Positions 12,894 to 25,230 of a DNA stretch of 64,000 nt are shown in pieces. Under the pieces are notes generated by a model. The model worked only from the letters and a program-made list of their open reading frames with translations. It was not told where the DNA came from and ran no database searches. Every line of letters begins with the position of its first letter. Position 1 is the first letter of the stretch. The position numbers and the translations under genes were made by a program. The stretch is from Cinclus cinclus (lineage: Eukaryota > Chordata > Aves > Passeriformes > Cinclidae). The stretch lies in the NCBI RefSeq assembly GCF_963662255.1, contig NC_085049.1, positions 54,855,158 to 54,919,157 of the forward strand. Direction: 5' to 3'.

Positions 12894-15800
12894 CCTTTGG
12901 GAAAAAAGAGACAGGGGATTAAATGCACACAGGAAACATGAATTGAGTGTTCACGTTTTCCAACCATTTTTAAATTTCTCCTTGAGATCAAAAGACTTCA
13001 GGAACTTAACAGCACTTTAATTTCAGCTAGGCTCCAGAGGTACACTATCAAAATGCTGAAGAAATTCCTCCATATGGAGATTTTAAAGATGAACTGCCTC
13101 CAGCTCTTGGTTTACTCACTTCTCAAGGTGACTCTGAAAATCTCAGCTTCATGTATTAGTAATAAATGACTGAAACAATTTCCCAAGGAATGCAATTGAT
13201 TCTTCATCCACTGGAATGCTTGCACCAAGGCTGGTTATTTTTCAAAAGATAAGTTGTAATTTAAACAGACATGAGTAATATCTGGTAAATCTGTACAACT
13301 TCTGTTTAGCAAAATGAGCAGATTAGAAGATAATCCTTTGTCTGCCCTTAAGCGTATACTAACACCTCCTTCCTTCGTTGTATTTGTAGATTTGCACTTT
13401 CCTCTCTCTCAAATACCATAGCTATGACAAAAAGTGTAAAGAGGCATCCTACTTGTCAAAATGCCTTCAGGAAAATTAGCAACTGAAGCAGGAAAATCCC
13501 TGCTGGAAGAAAATCCCCTAAAGCAGGGATAGAAGCATGCTCAAGTGTAGGCCTCCTTCAATATTAATATCCTTCCTGAGGGCAGACGTCTTTGTTCTTC
13601 AGGACGCTTACATACAAATTCTCAAGTCTCCTCTAAATACAATCACAGCATGACTGATCTGTGTGGCTGCCTGAAGTTTTTGGTATTTTGAAATTTATAT
13701 TAGGTCCTCTAATTATAAATTGAAGGTAAGCTGAAAAAAAATTGTTTCTTTCAGTGTCTTATAGTGTTTTCACAACTTTTCCTATGAAAATGTGTCTGTA
13801 CCCAAAATCACTGAGACAGTGAATGTGTTATGTAGGTCTCCAGTTTCTCTGGTTCAGCTCACAGTAAATTCATAAGGAATTCAAGTGTGGAAAAGCTAAG
13901 AAAAAGATCCAAGTCCAAGTAAATGAAAATTAAAAGAGAGTAAGCTGCTTTTGTTGTAACAATAGCTCAAAATTTCCTGAACTGCAGATCTCGCTCACTG
14001 ACAGAAGCCAAAATCCTTGCTGATTTTCATTTCTTTCTCTGATGATGGTACTTTTGCAAGATCTCCCCATAGTCATCCTGAAAGTGGAACAAAAGGCCTG
14101 AAAGCCACGAGACATTTGACATGAGTAATCATGACATCAGTGATCAGAGTTGTGCTCAGCAAAGGACTGTGGGACAAATGCACATAAAAATTGCATAGCT
14201 GTGTACGTGTTGTACTCCCACAAGGAGTTTGCAACCTGCAGTGTGCCCCACACAGACAGCAGTGATCAAACAACATAGGAGATGCAGCCTGCAGTCTGAT
14301 ATTTTAGTTCTTAATTTTTAAATAAAAATACCATTTCTGTTTTTTACATACAGGAAAAAAACTGGATGAGCAGCCAAGAGCAGACATTCTACTGAGCAAG
14401 TCCACCTGGATGCAGCAGGCAGGGCAGAGCCTGAGAACTCCAAAGGTTAGTGCAGGTCTGAGGCACCCAAAGTGACTCTCCCTTCTTGCTCAGCAAACAA
14501 GAGAGATTTTGTTCAGCCTAACGGGGATTCCCAGCATGGAAACCAACTGCAACAATCCCCCCAGCCACTCCTTCCTTCCTGAGCTTTGTTATCTACTTTT
14601 AAAGCTAATTGCCTGTCCCAGTGGAAGGTGTGAATTTGCGTTGTGTAAGGGGTGCCAGTGAGAAGGAACTATGGGATGGGATGTCCAGTTAAAAACCAAT
14701 CTCTGACGTTGTCTCTGCAAATCCACAAATCAAATTAACTTGAACAAACTGGAGGAAAACACATGGTCCAGTCACCCTGGCCCTTGAGTAGCAATGAGCA
14801 GCAGCAGGCCATGCTCCAAGGAGCAAAAAAGGAAACAGTGGCAGAACTGAGGTACAAAAACACCCTTCAGGGGATCCCTGAAGTCATTCAGCTAAAGGTG
14901 TGTGTGGTGCAGAGGGTATTTCTGAGGGACAACACAACAGGGATCCTGGATGTTTCCTGGGGATGATGGCACTTTTGAATCAAGGTGTGGGGTTGTGGTG
15001 GAGCCTGCTGCTGATGTGCCCAGCCTGTACCAGTGCTAGGAAGTGCTACATGGTTCATGGGGTGCCAGGGAAACCCAGTAGGGCAAGAGGTGAGGAAAAA
15101 CTCCTTAAGATATCCATTTTTTTTGAGCTCTGACTTTGCATCTTCTTTCCTTTAAAGACTGCTCACCTTATTCTGGCACTTAAAAAGAAATCAAGCAGAT
15201 TAAAGGTCAGCTCTATTATATTTGTTGGGTTTTTAAAGAAGTTTAGACCACAGCCTAAGGAGCCTACCTATACCATTTGGGAAATAAAGCACATAAAGCC
15301 AGTGATTTTAGATGTCCACTACAGTAGGGAAGTTTTTATGGGCTACAAAATCAAATAAGACAGTGACCCTGGATGTACTGGAACAACCTCTTCAGTTTTT
15401 CTTTCCATCACTAAGCTTGCTGATTTAATTCCTTCTGAATCTATAATTACATAAAAGAAGATCAGGGTTATCATTATTATCTTGCCAAAATGTTAATTCC
15501 TTATGCAATAACTCCTACAATGATTCTACCAGAAATGGGGAAATACTCTTCTGGGTATAGGATAGGCATATGAGGGGCTATCCGTAGAAAAAGAAAAACA
15601 ACATCTCTAGGGTTTTTGCTAGAAACTTGAACAAGAGTAGAGCTGGGCTTCTGCTGACCGTTTTTGAAAATTCCAGCTTTGGTTTGTTAATGACCATTTG
15701 TATGACGGACTACTGCAAGCCATTTATCTGCAGAAATAAATACTCGAAATAGAAGAAGAAAACAGGACATAGCCAGGCAAGCTGTGGTTTGTACCAAAGC

Positions 15801-18800
15801 TTCATATTTGCAGAAATACAGATATATAATATTGCTCAATTTTTTCAGGAAAACCACTACTTGAAGCATTTTTGCCAACCTCTTTGAGTTCATGTCAAAA
15901 AATAATATTGAAAACTGACCTTTGGGGATTTTCCTGGGTAGCATTTCACTGTCAGATAGAAAGCCATGGACCTGAGTCAGCAAACAATAGGTAGGCCTAC
16001 CTTTAAACATGTGAAAGTTATTTATAGGAGTAATTTAGTGAATCAGGGTTCATATGAGAGAGATAAGAGAGATAAGGGGAAAGATTTCATTAAAAAAGAC
16101 TAAATTACAGGAAATACTGGCAGAATTGCATTTGAAATGTGACATTTCAAATGGGTCCTCTCCCTACCCTCCCTTTAAAATGAATTAATTAATTGTAGCA
16201 AAACTGCTCTTAATAAAAGTGGTGGTGCTTTGCTGGAAGATGGACTTAACATGGCTGCTTACCAACCTGGTGGTAGATTTACTTTATGGTGGAGTATGAA
16301 ATCCAAGCAAAGCCTCCAGATATCAACAGAGAACAGATTAATGAGCATTGTTCCTCTGCTAACAACTAGCTGAACTCATAATTTCCTGAATGCTGACAGG
16401 CACCACTCAAAGAAGCAACTACCAGGACCTGCAAGGCAGATTGAGCACCTACATTTGCTGTGTCCTCGTAGGAACCACTCATTCTCTAAAAATCAAACCT
16501 CCCCAGGGTGCCTCAAGTGGAACACTCAGGAACTGTGATAGCTAAAGCTTTTATACAACCTCTAGCCTGCACCTACAATGAATTAGTCCAACACAAAAAT
16601 AGATATTTCTAACAAAACCTTGCCTGTTCTGATGAAAGACAGTATTTGTAATCACTGGTAAGAAGACCACGTTTGGTTATTTTTTCTAGTTATTCTTCAC
16701 CCCTCAAAGCGTGCTGAAATGACCTTCCAGCAACAGTTTATTTCTTCTTGGCTTAATCTGAACAAAGGCTTTCTATTCACATGCATGTGAAGGACAATAT
16801 GGATGCTTTAGTGGTGAAAACCCAAACCTCTCCTTTGAGCTTTACAGGCTTTGTACTGTCCTCTCAAAAACCAGTCAACCAAGTGTTTGTGTGTGGTGAG
16901 GAGTGTATATAGCAGGGCAGGGGACTAAATTAATCTAGAGCCTTCTGATGCTTCCAACACACTTCCATTTAGTGGGCAGTTAGTCAGTACGGTCTCTCAG
17001 TATTTCTGGGAATTTGGCACTAGACATGGAATGCTCATGCTGGTCAAAAGTGATGTTGCTTTTGTTCCATCCCTCAAACTGACTTGAGCTTAGTTTCTAT
17101 AACTGGGGGACCTTGTTTGAGCTTTTGACTAAGGCTTCTTCAGAAGAAAAGGTTTAAAGGCAGAAGGCAGATAAACTAATGTAGTAATTCCTGTCTCAGT
17201 AGTACCAGCTTTGCCAGAAGAAAAGCAAGATAACTTCGTGGTGGAAGAATACAGTTTTAATTAAAGTTTAGTGAGTGTGTTGACAAGAAAGGCTTTTCTG
17301 CTGTTTGAAGCAATCGGTTCTGCTCACAACACGCGTATTTTCTGAAGTATTTTTAGAGAGGCCCTCTGTGGCAAGGGTGATTTTGCAGGTGCTGGGGAGC
17401 GTGTTGAGGTCAGAGGGGAAAACATGCAAATCTTCCTTTGTTTGCAGGGCAGAACTTCAACAAAAGCTGTCCCTGGCAGCCCATTAAAGCCCATTAAGCA
17501 CTCTGCTCCCTCTCTCACGCTAAAGTTGTCTTCCTCCCAGGGCTCCCGGGCGGGGCTCTAAGAGCTCTCCCTCAGCCTGTCAGCCAGCAGGGTCCCATTC
17601 TCTGTGCAACTACTCTCCTGCTGCAAATGGTGACAAGGGACAAATCTGCATCTCTTGTGAGCAAACCTAACTACTTGTGCTTGTCCCGGGAAAACGAGGG
17701 AACGAGGGAAGCTCCAGTAAATCTGCTCCAATTGCAGCATGAAACAGTAGGAGGAAAATAATTTATTCACTCATACCCAGTGCAAGAGAAGATTGTCCCT
17801 CTATTCTCTCACCAAGATGAAATGCTCCCCCTACTCTGCCACGTTTTCTGTAATCATCAGTAGTTTTGTTTGTTCTGGAGTTGCCTGCCTAAGTCATTGC
17901 TAGATCAGGATAATAATTTGGAACTTTTCAGGAAACAACATTCTGGCTCTAGTAAAAAAGCAACTGCAGTTATTTCTTCATAGGCCAGGTGATGTTGTTC
18001 ACGTGCTTATCTGGGATTTTTTTTGTCTTCTCTATTAATGTCAAAACAGGACAATTTCCATGCCTACCCAGGCTAGACTGGTGGGATACCCTGGGATGAG
18101 ACCACATTAGACACTTGACCAAAGCATCATTTCTCTTAGGAAAGGACAGGTTTATTGAACAGTAATGCTCAAGTTCTGGGGCTGTTGAAAGCTTTTCAAG
18201 TGTCTTGTTTTTCTAAGGGGCTGAAGCTTCCAGTCTTCTATGCAGTATTCAGTAATACACTCCTGAGAAATTAAAAACATTTTGTTTTCCTAAAAAAATC
18301 ACCTCTAATGATAAAATTCCTATTCAGCTGAAGAATTGTTCAATTTCCCCAAAATTTTACAATGCCCTGGTGTGTCAGTGTTTTGAAAGACCCCAGACAG
18401 CTAAGGAAAGGCTCAAGATTTCAGAGTATCTCTATTTTGAAATGTCCAGCTTGAGGTCCAGTAAGCCTTATCTGTGTAAGCACATGGGACCACAGCTCAG
18501 GCTGAGGTCACAGAGAGCAGACTGTGGCCATTGGTTTCAAAAATTCAGGTGTGGGCAGCTGAAATTGGCTTCTCACAAACAGGTATTTCTAACACTAGTT
18601 TTGAAAATACAGAATTCCTCATATGGAGAGATCAAATGGTGAGCATGTGGGACTGGATGCCATTCTCACTCAATCCAGTCACAGTTTCACAGTGACAGAA
18701 ATTTGGTTTTTAAGGCTGGATGCTTGTCCAGGTTGGGTCACCATCAGTTTGCAGTATCTGGGGATGTAATACTTGACTGTTACCCATTGCCTCTTTCCAC

Positions 18801-19770
18801 TCTGACACAATTTTGTCCTGGGAATGCAGAGGGCTTAACTACCTTGGGGCTTCTAAGGGCTGGAGCTAACTGAACATTCCTTGTAGCACTGAGTTGTATG
18901 GGAATTTAGCAAAGATCTCTTCTCAGGCAGCAGATCCCTTGTCTCAAGAAATCTTCTGATTAAATCATTAAGCTGTGGGACGTGCAGCTAAAGAGAACAA
19001 CAGAGTTTGAAGAAACATTTAGAGAAATATTTTTGACAATTCCCAGTGCAGCTGGGATGATGACACACACTCTGGTCCTAGCAATCTTGCCTGGCAGGCA
19101 AGGGCTAGGGCTTTATATGTAAATACAAATATATATTTACATATTTTCTAACATCTGTTATGAATTTGTTTTCCCTTTGGTTCTATTTAAAGTATGTCAT
19201 GTCCTATTATCTCTGAGGCTGAAATTTGGAAGGGTTTCTTAATAAACTGTGTATTGCAGAGCCACAAGAAAAATTCTCCCTCCTCCACAGCTTTTCAGAC
19301 AGTCCTTCTACAGTTATTCCTTCCTCGTATTTCTAAATGCATTAGCATCTCCCCAGCCTATGAAAGGACCGCAGTTTTCTTAGTGGATTCCTGCTGGGAA
19401 GGGTATAATCTCACCAAAAACTTCCAGAGATATATATCTGGTCAGTCTAACCTGTTTGTCCTGGCAGCCCAGCTTTGTAATTGTCCCACTGCTTGATGCC
19501 TCTTTCAGAGAGCTCCCTGCTGTTAGCACAGGGTCCCATCCACAGTTTCTGCATCCTGGAAGAAAAGCTGCCTGCTGCAAAGGATCAGTGCTGGAGTCAC
19601 CACTGCAGAGATGGATCCCAGTGGCCTCCGAGGCCGAGCTATGCCACAGCCAGGGTTGGAGCTGCCAAAGGACCTTGGGAGCAAAGTTCAACCCACCTTC
19701 CTGACAGGAGATTTATGCAGTCTATGGAGCAAAGCTAAACGGGGCAGCAAGCAGGATTTGGAATATGTGA
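12246..19770. other. Intergenic
   Basis: No supported gene. Contents are a TA/TATG microsatellite near its left end and two perfect inverted repeats (16129-16153 and 19115-19144). The rest shows no recognised structure. Confidence 0.65.
12831..12893. repeat. Compound TA and TATG microsatellite
   Basis: An AT-only stretch with a TA dinucleotide run is followed by about eight perfect TATG units from 12859 to 12892. Confidence 0.95.
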
Positions 19771-19785
19771 GAGAGATTGAGAGAG

Positions 19786-19842
<57 letters not shown>
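19767..19842. repeat. GA microsatellite, perfect (GA)27 core
   Basis: The perfect GA run is at 19789-19842. It is preceded by two degenerate GAGAGAGATT units. It is a homopurine-homopyrimidine mirror-symmetric tract. Confidence 0.97.
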
Positions 19843-19845
<3 letters not shown>

Positions 19846-21049
19846 TTTATTTGTGTTAAGTAAATAGGATAAAGTGAAAGGAGAAAGGGCAAAAAAGAAA
19901 ATGTCAAGGCAGGTTGATGCCAACATTCCCACATGGTCTCTGACAGCAAAGGCTTCAGTGCAGGGTGCTCATTTTGAGACAGATCAGGCATGGATTTTCA
20001 GAGGTTCTCAGTGTCAAAAAAACCTGAATTCACACTGGCAGTCAAGATGATTTGCTGAATGAAGGAGCTGGGTGATGTCCTGACCCAGAAGTGCACCTAT
20101 AGCTAGCACCCACAGCTGATTTCCTTATTTTGATAGCAGTCACCTACGTAACTCCATCGTGGCCCTGAGCCTGGTGCAATTCTCAGCATGAACTTGAGTT
20201 AGGATGAGGAGTCTTCTGAAGATTCAGAAAATTGTCATGTAAAATGCTTTTCTAAGGAACAATTAAACATTGGTGCAAATAAATATAATTTCCTTAAAAG
20301 TTCAGGGCTCTCTATGGCCAGATGACATGCAAATTAAAGGGTTTTCTGCACTGATAAAATTCCAGGAAATATGGGGTGGGGAGTAAGGAATAGAGAAAGC
20401 CAGAAACAAAATGCTCAGATCATCTTTCCAAAAAAGTTGCTTCTCCAGCTAAATTACTCAGTCTTTTATGAGAAAGATGGCTTGGTTTGGCAAGGAGGAA
20501 AAAACAGCTCCACCGGACAATAAATAAAGGCTCTAGTTGAACTCCAAATACCAGTAATGCAGTGGAAATTCAGCTTGTTCTCTGCTGTGGTAAAACTTCC
20601 AGCTGAAACCCTGAAATGAGTAACCCTCAAACAGGTACAAGAGACCTTGGGCTGATGCTAGCAAGCATCGGAGTTTCTATTGGCTCAACAAAAGCATTCC
20701 TGCAGATTTGTCTCCAGAAGCAGCTCATTAAAATGAGCTGTGAATCACTGAGATAAATGTCGAATCAAACTGATAAGCTTCTTATATATACCAAATTTAC
20801 ATGAGTATCATACAACTCCCTTCATTAGGCTGGTTATGACTTACCCTGTAGCTATAACTGCAGCTATAATTGCAAAGTTTTACTGCATATACTTATGGAG
20901 TCAGTAACAAATTTATCTGCAAATTCATTTGTCTGCAGTAACTAAAAATGCTCCTCTCTTGCTTCCTTGCTCCTTTCTTACCCAAACCATAAAATCTCTC
21001 CAATTTCTGAGAACCACTGGAATGCCTATGCAGTAAACATAAAAGAAGA

Positions 21050-21145
21050 CCAGGTCTGTTTACAGATTTACTATGTGACTTCAGCTAAGGCATATTGCTC
21101 TGCACTTATCTTCTGTAATAAACAGGAAAATTAAATCTCTAGCTC
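21050..21145 (+). repeat. MIR-type core-SINE relic
   Basis: The segment TTTACTATGTGACTTCAGCT, GCATATTGCTCTGCACTTAT and CTTCTGTAATAAACAGG parallels the MIR core and 3' part (ACTAGCTGTGTGACCTTGG, CTCTGTGCCTCAGTTTCC, CATCTGTAAAATGGG). It is in sense orientation on the plus strand and strongly diverged. Confidence 0.55.
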
Positions 21146-21311
21146 CCACCCCACCCCAGAGCTGTGCACTCTCAGAGCTGTACAAACATGTACTCCTCAG
21201 AGCTTGCCACAAATGTGCAGCATGCCCAGCCATCCAGAACTTTCTGAAAGCCATTATTTTAAAAATAAGACAAATAGTTTGCCCTCAGCTTTTCTTTATA
21301 ACTAGTGTGTT

Positions 21312-21345
21312 AAAAAACAAACAAACAAACAAACAAACAAACAAA
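21312..21345. repeat. (AAAC)7 microsatellite
   Basis: Seven AAAC units following an A-run. Such runs can be the tails of decayed retroposons, but nothing recognisable is attached. Confidence 0.93.
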
Positions 21346-22539
21346 GTTGTTTCATAATTGCTCTTACAGAAGAGACTTGCAGTATAATTTCCACTGCCAG
21401 CACAATTAGACCTCACTCACCTCAGGTGCAAGAACAGGCGTGCTGACTTTGACTATACACCTCATAATTCCTGACTCAATTAGCACACAGCAGATAATCA
21501 TTCCTTTTGTAATGTAACGCCTGCTTAATCTTCTGCATCACTGGCTTCTTCCCTTTATTCCCACTGGGTTTTAAGTGGTTGTAATCTAGCAGATAGAGCC
21601 ATGGATTCTTGTTTTAAACAGCTCAAGAGAGAGAAAATGAATTAGAACAATTAAAGCCTTTTTCTTTCTTCATAATATCCAAACATTGGACCCTAATCCA
21701 AACTGCCTGTAATTTAAAAAAGCAGAATATACACCACACATACCTTGGCTGGCTGCATCAAGGGTGAAGCTTAATGGTGTCTCGCTCAGAGCCAATAAGA
21801 GGACAGTGCCAACCATTTCCTTTATTTTAACAAGTCCCCAGCACACACAGCATACCTAACACCCAGCTTCCCTTATGATGCCCACCTGTTTTCCAAGAAA
21901 AACAATCTAAAGCCTTCTGGTGATCATGGGGATTCAAAAAAAATGAAAACTGACTCTCCTTTTTTCCCTCTCACCAGCTGATTACGCTGTGTGTTCAAAG
22001 CCATCTGACCAAATCAACACACACTCGACAGCAGTGAATGGCCATCAGCCTTTTTCGATCAAATTACTGCTCAAACCCACTGAATTCTACCAACAAAAAC
22101 ATTGTCAATAAACTGCCCCTTTCCCAGACGGGGAGGAGAAAGGACCATGACCATCTGTCTCTGAGCTACAAATGAGTCGTGCTATGTCTGCTCAGCCAGC
22201 TCTGTCTCACCTACAGCACACCTGGCCCACAAACCTCATTTATCTTGAACAGAAAACCCCCAGACAGCTGATCTCCACCAAACTTTTGTAAAGCTGAAAG
22301 CTCTGCGTGCTTTGCAGTGCCAAATGCTTCACAGCAAGGGAGTCTCTGTGGCCACCCACATTATATTCAAATGCACAAATGAGCCAAGGAGGTTTGCATA
22401 AACAACTTGGTACAAAGTGCTGAGATGCTGCTGTATTTCTGCATGACAAGTTCATTACCATTTGGCATTGGCTCATGCTGATGTACAATGAAAAAGAAAA
22501 AGCGAAGAGAGAGACTCTTCACAGTTACATTAATTTCAT

Positions 22540-22545
22540 TTTATT
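22540..22545 (-). terminator. Candidate distal NUAK1 poly(A) signal AATAAA
   Basis: On the minus strand the sequence reads TTAAATAAAATGAAATTAAT, followed about 40 nt later by the U-rich CGCTTTTTCTTTTTCATTGT, a plausible downstream element. Cleavage would fall near 22,510-22,530. I chose this as the main end because of the hexamer plus U-rich tract and the T-rich UTR-like sequence leading to it. Confidence 0.55.
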
Positions 22546-22751
22546 TAATAAAAAACAGTATCAGATTAAAAATACAAACACTTTGGGTGATTATCCAGCG
22601 TTTTTCCCTGTGTGCCTCATAGAGCTCAAACCAACCAAGGATTGGGAGAAAAAACCAAAAAAACCCAAAAAAAATAACACCAAACAATTTTGGCCGGAGC
22701 TGTAAAATAATGTTGCACCAATTAAATTACACCAAATATATTATTATAACT

Positions 22752-22759
22752 TTGAAATG
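22752..22759 (-). promoter_or_regulatory. miR-203 seed 8-mer match (3 of 3)
   Basis: Same CAUUUCAA octamer in the distal, T-rich end of the UTR, which is usually the accessible part. Confidence 0.45.
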
Positions 22760-22907
22760 GCTTTCAGACCAATAAATAAAAAAAAGACAAATTCAAATAA
22801 AAAAGTTGACTTTGTATTACAAAAAAAAAAATTAAATAAGAATCACAACACTAATAGTAACAATGTGCAGTCAAGTTTGTTTTTTTTTCTTCTCTTCTAG
22901 GAATGAT

Positions 22908-22950
22908 AACATGCCAGTAAACATGTAACATGCCAGTAACATGCCAGTAA
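22908..22950 (-). repeat. Three-copy 13-mer in the NUAK1 3' UTR
   Basis: AACATGCCAGTAA (plus strand) occurs at 22908-22920, 22927-22939 and 22938-22950. In the mRNA each copy reads UUACUGGCAUGUU and includes a GCAUG core. Confidence 0.9.
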
Positions 22951-23541
22951 ATCCCTACATAACATTTCCAGTTTGGCAGCAAGCACTCACTCACTCATTC
23001 ACATTTGTACACAAGGAAGCAGGCCTGGGCAAAAGCCTTGGAGACAGGAGCTGTGAGAATGCTCCTCACTTCCCTGCCACAGCTGGCTGAGCTCCCTTCC
23101 CTTCCTCCTGAAACCTCTATAAATCTACTCAAGGTTTAGTGCCGGATGTGCAGGGAAGGTGTGATGCTCCAGCCTCAACAGGACAGCACTGACTCACACC
23201 AGCTGAGGATACACCCCAGGGCATGAGTTAAAAGCTGTGGCTGCAAGGCACATCCCCCCTTGTTTCAGAAAGGCCATGGAGACTACGTTGAGTTGTTTTA
23301 AAATGCACCGCAGCAAACCTGTTAATTCAACACACTGCAAAAAGGGGTGCTGGTTTGGGATGGGGTAAAAGAGCACATGCAGGGCTCGTGAGAGAAGATG
23401 AGACATCTGAATATCATACAGAGAGGTACACATCTGTAGAGAAGTGACCTGCAGTTGCCCTTCCTGAGCAAATGACAGTGAGCCACATTTCACTTGACCA
23501 CCTGAGAGTAGTCTCTCAGAAATTTCATGGCATTGACACCA

Positions 23542-23547
23542 TTTATT
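23542..23547 (-). terminator. Alternative proximal poly(A) signal AATAAA
   Basis: The minus strand reads TGAAATAAATGGTGTC about 1.87 kb after the stop codon. It is a perfect hexamer, but I see no strong GU/U-rich element right after it, so use is uncertain. Confidence 0.25.
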
Positions 23548-24631
23548 TCAGAGTCAAATTTGGTCCAGTGTAGGTGAATAAGTAAAAAGTAAAGATTCTC
23601 CAGAGAGGCAGATTAACTGATTTAAGAAACTCAAGCTGGTTCATCTTTATGCTAGGTAGCCCACTTAATTTTTAGGAGGAACCAGCAGATTTAAGTACCA
23701 TGACACACTGAATAAGAGGAATCTGCAAGTGAAATAATTCCCTGTCCCAGATGCCAATAATATATGGACTTATCCCCGATTCCCAAGGAATCCCCAGAGG
23801 AACTCTATTCAGTTTCTGCACCATCTCTAGGATTTGGGACACAGTGGGTCAAACTCTGCTTTCAGTTCCAGTTACAGGGCAGGAGTGAGACCAGAACTTG
23901 CCCCATGTCCCTCTGCTCTGGGTATGAGTGTGGATACCAACTTTGCAGCTGTGGATCATTTGACATCATTGGCTGAAAACTGTGATTTGATCACACCAGT
24001 GCACCTCCAAGGAAGCCACGGGCTATGTGCTCATGGAAATGAGACTGAAACGGGCCTGAAGATTCCAGTTTGCCCAGGCCTGTCAAACACACAGTACCTT
24101 TCTGACACAGGCTTACATTCAGGTAATCCAGTAGACCCATGTGGTACCTTTATGGGAGTGAAGCCTTCGGTCTGGATAGCTGGCTATGTCTGAGAATACA
24201 AACACATATCCTTTTTTTTTCAAACTGGTATCATTGCACACTCAGTACCAGCTACACTAGATAGAGGCAGGCCCACAACTTTATGCTAACTTATGAAATC
24301 TACCATTATCATTTCATCACTCAATTCTTTCTGCTTCATTACCACCAAACTAGAAACATTTTCATCTGCTGAAAGGCATCTTCCCACTAACTTTCTGACC
24401 TCTATCCATTTCCTACATTCTACAACCTTTTCCTTACCTAACATTCTGGTTGCAAACTAATGTCACCCCCAAATACTACAAGCTAGCAGCAAGGTGGCTC
24501 CATTTGCTGACAGTGACTGAACTCTAGATTGGAGGGTCAGTTAACCCTTGAGACCCTTTGTCAGATCCATCTTTGTCTGGGCATTCATCTGGCTGGCCAT
24601 TTTGAAAGAGTTAACAGATTGAACATATGGG

Positions 24632-24639
24632 TTGAAATG
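24632..24639 (-). promoter_or_regulatory. miR-203 seed 8-mer match (2 of 3)
   Basis: Same CAUUUCAA octamer in the mRNA, in unique UTR sequence left of the MIR relic. Confidence 0.45.
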
Positions 24640-24757
24640 CCTCAAAAGGTCATTTAGCTGCTGATAACATCTATTGCTTCTAGTTGCCATTATAATTTCT
24701 GTGGCTCTATTTTTGTTGGTAGTTGGAAACAATTTTAGAACTTTCTACTCACTGAAG

Positions 24758-24850
24758 AGCAATGGCTCTGGACACTGTGGGAGGTCCAGATATGAATGCC
24801 TGCTCCATTGCTTGTCCACAAACTGGGGCAAATCTCTCAAATTATCTTAG
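24758..24850 (+). repeat. MIR-type core-SINE relic inside the NUAK1 3' UTR
   Basis: The order GGCTCTGGAC, ATGAATGCCTGCTCC and GGGGCAAATCTCT follows the MIR consensus (GGCTCTGGA, TTCGAATCC..GGCTC, TTGGGCAAGTCACTT) in sense orientation on the plus strand, antisense to NUAK1. It abuts the CR1 relic. It is highly decayed; identification is by eye. Confidence 0.55.
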
Positions 24851-24859
24851 AACATGTTC

Positions 24860-25230
24860 AGAACCTCCCAGGTCACTCTGGTGGAAGGGACCATACTGAC
24901 CACCTAGCCTGGTGTCCTCCATAATGCAAGCCAAAGATTCCCACTGTGCAATCACTGTACTCAGACAAATAACTTCAGAGGGAGATGAAGCCTTTTGTTC
25001 TAAAAGGCATCCAAATCTGACCTGAAGAATTCAGCTCTTCTCTTAATAAAGCTTATCTAATATTACTTACAAACCTCTTGAAATGTGTCACTCACTTCCA
25101 GTTTTAATTCTGTCTAGCTTTGACTTCAAGCCATCAAATCTCGATGCTTTTGTCTGCTAGCTCCTGATGTGCTTTCATCACAGATACAAAGACCAAAGGT
25201 TTTTCTCTAGTCACGTAGGTAATATTTTGA
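24860..25230 (-). repeat. Decayed CR1 LINE 3'-end fragment inside the NUAK1 3' UTR
   Basis: On the plus strand the block reads as the antisense of the sauropsid CR1 3' region. Recognisable landmarks in the expected order are GAAGGGACCA, TGACCACCT, AAATAACTTC, AAAGGCATCCAAATC, TGAAGA, TTAATTCTGTCTAGCTTTGA and CTTCAAGCCAT. Divergence is high, so it is an old insertion. The sense strand of the element is the same as that of NUAK1, so its sense sequence is part of the transcript. The family assignment is from recalled CR1 consensus, without alignment. Confidence 0.75.
25078..25085 (-). promoter_or_regulatory. miR-203 seed 8-mer match (1 of 3)
   Basis: The mRNA reads CAUUUCAA, complementary to miR-203 positions 2-8 plus A opposite position 1. 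It lies about 330 nt after the stop, inside the CR1 relic. The sequence match is seen; function is inference. Confidence 0.45.

Larger units (their letters stand above)
19843..22514. other. Intergenic between the GA repeat and the NUAK1 3' end
   Basis: No supported gene. It contains a short inverted repeat (20721-20740), a MIR relic (21050-21145) and an AAAC run (21312-21345). Confidence 0.65.

Noticed and set aside
19722..19991. Frames rich in alternating Ser-Leu
   Set aside because: Translation of the GA/CT microsatellite.
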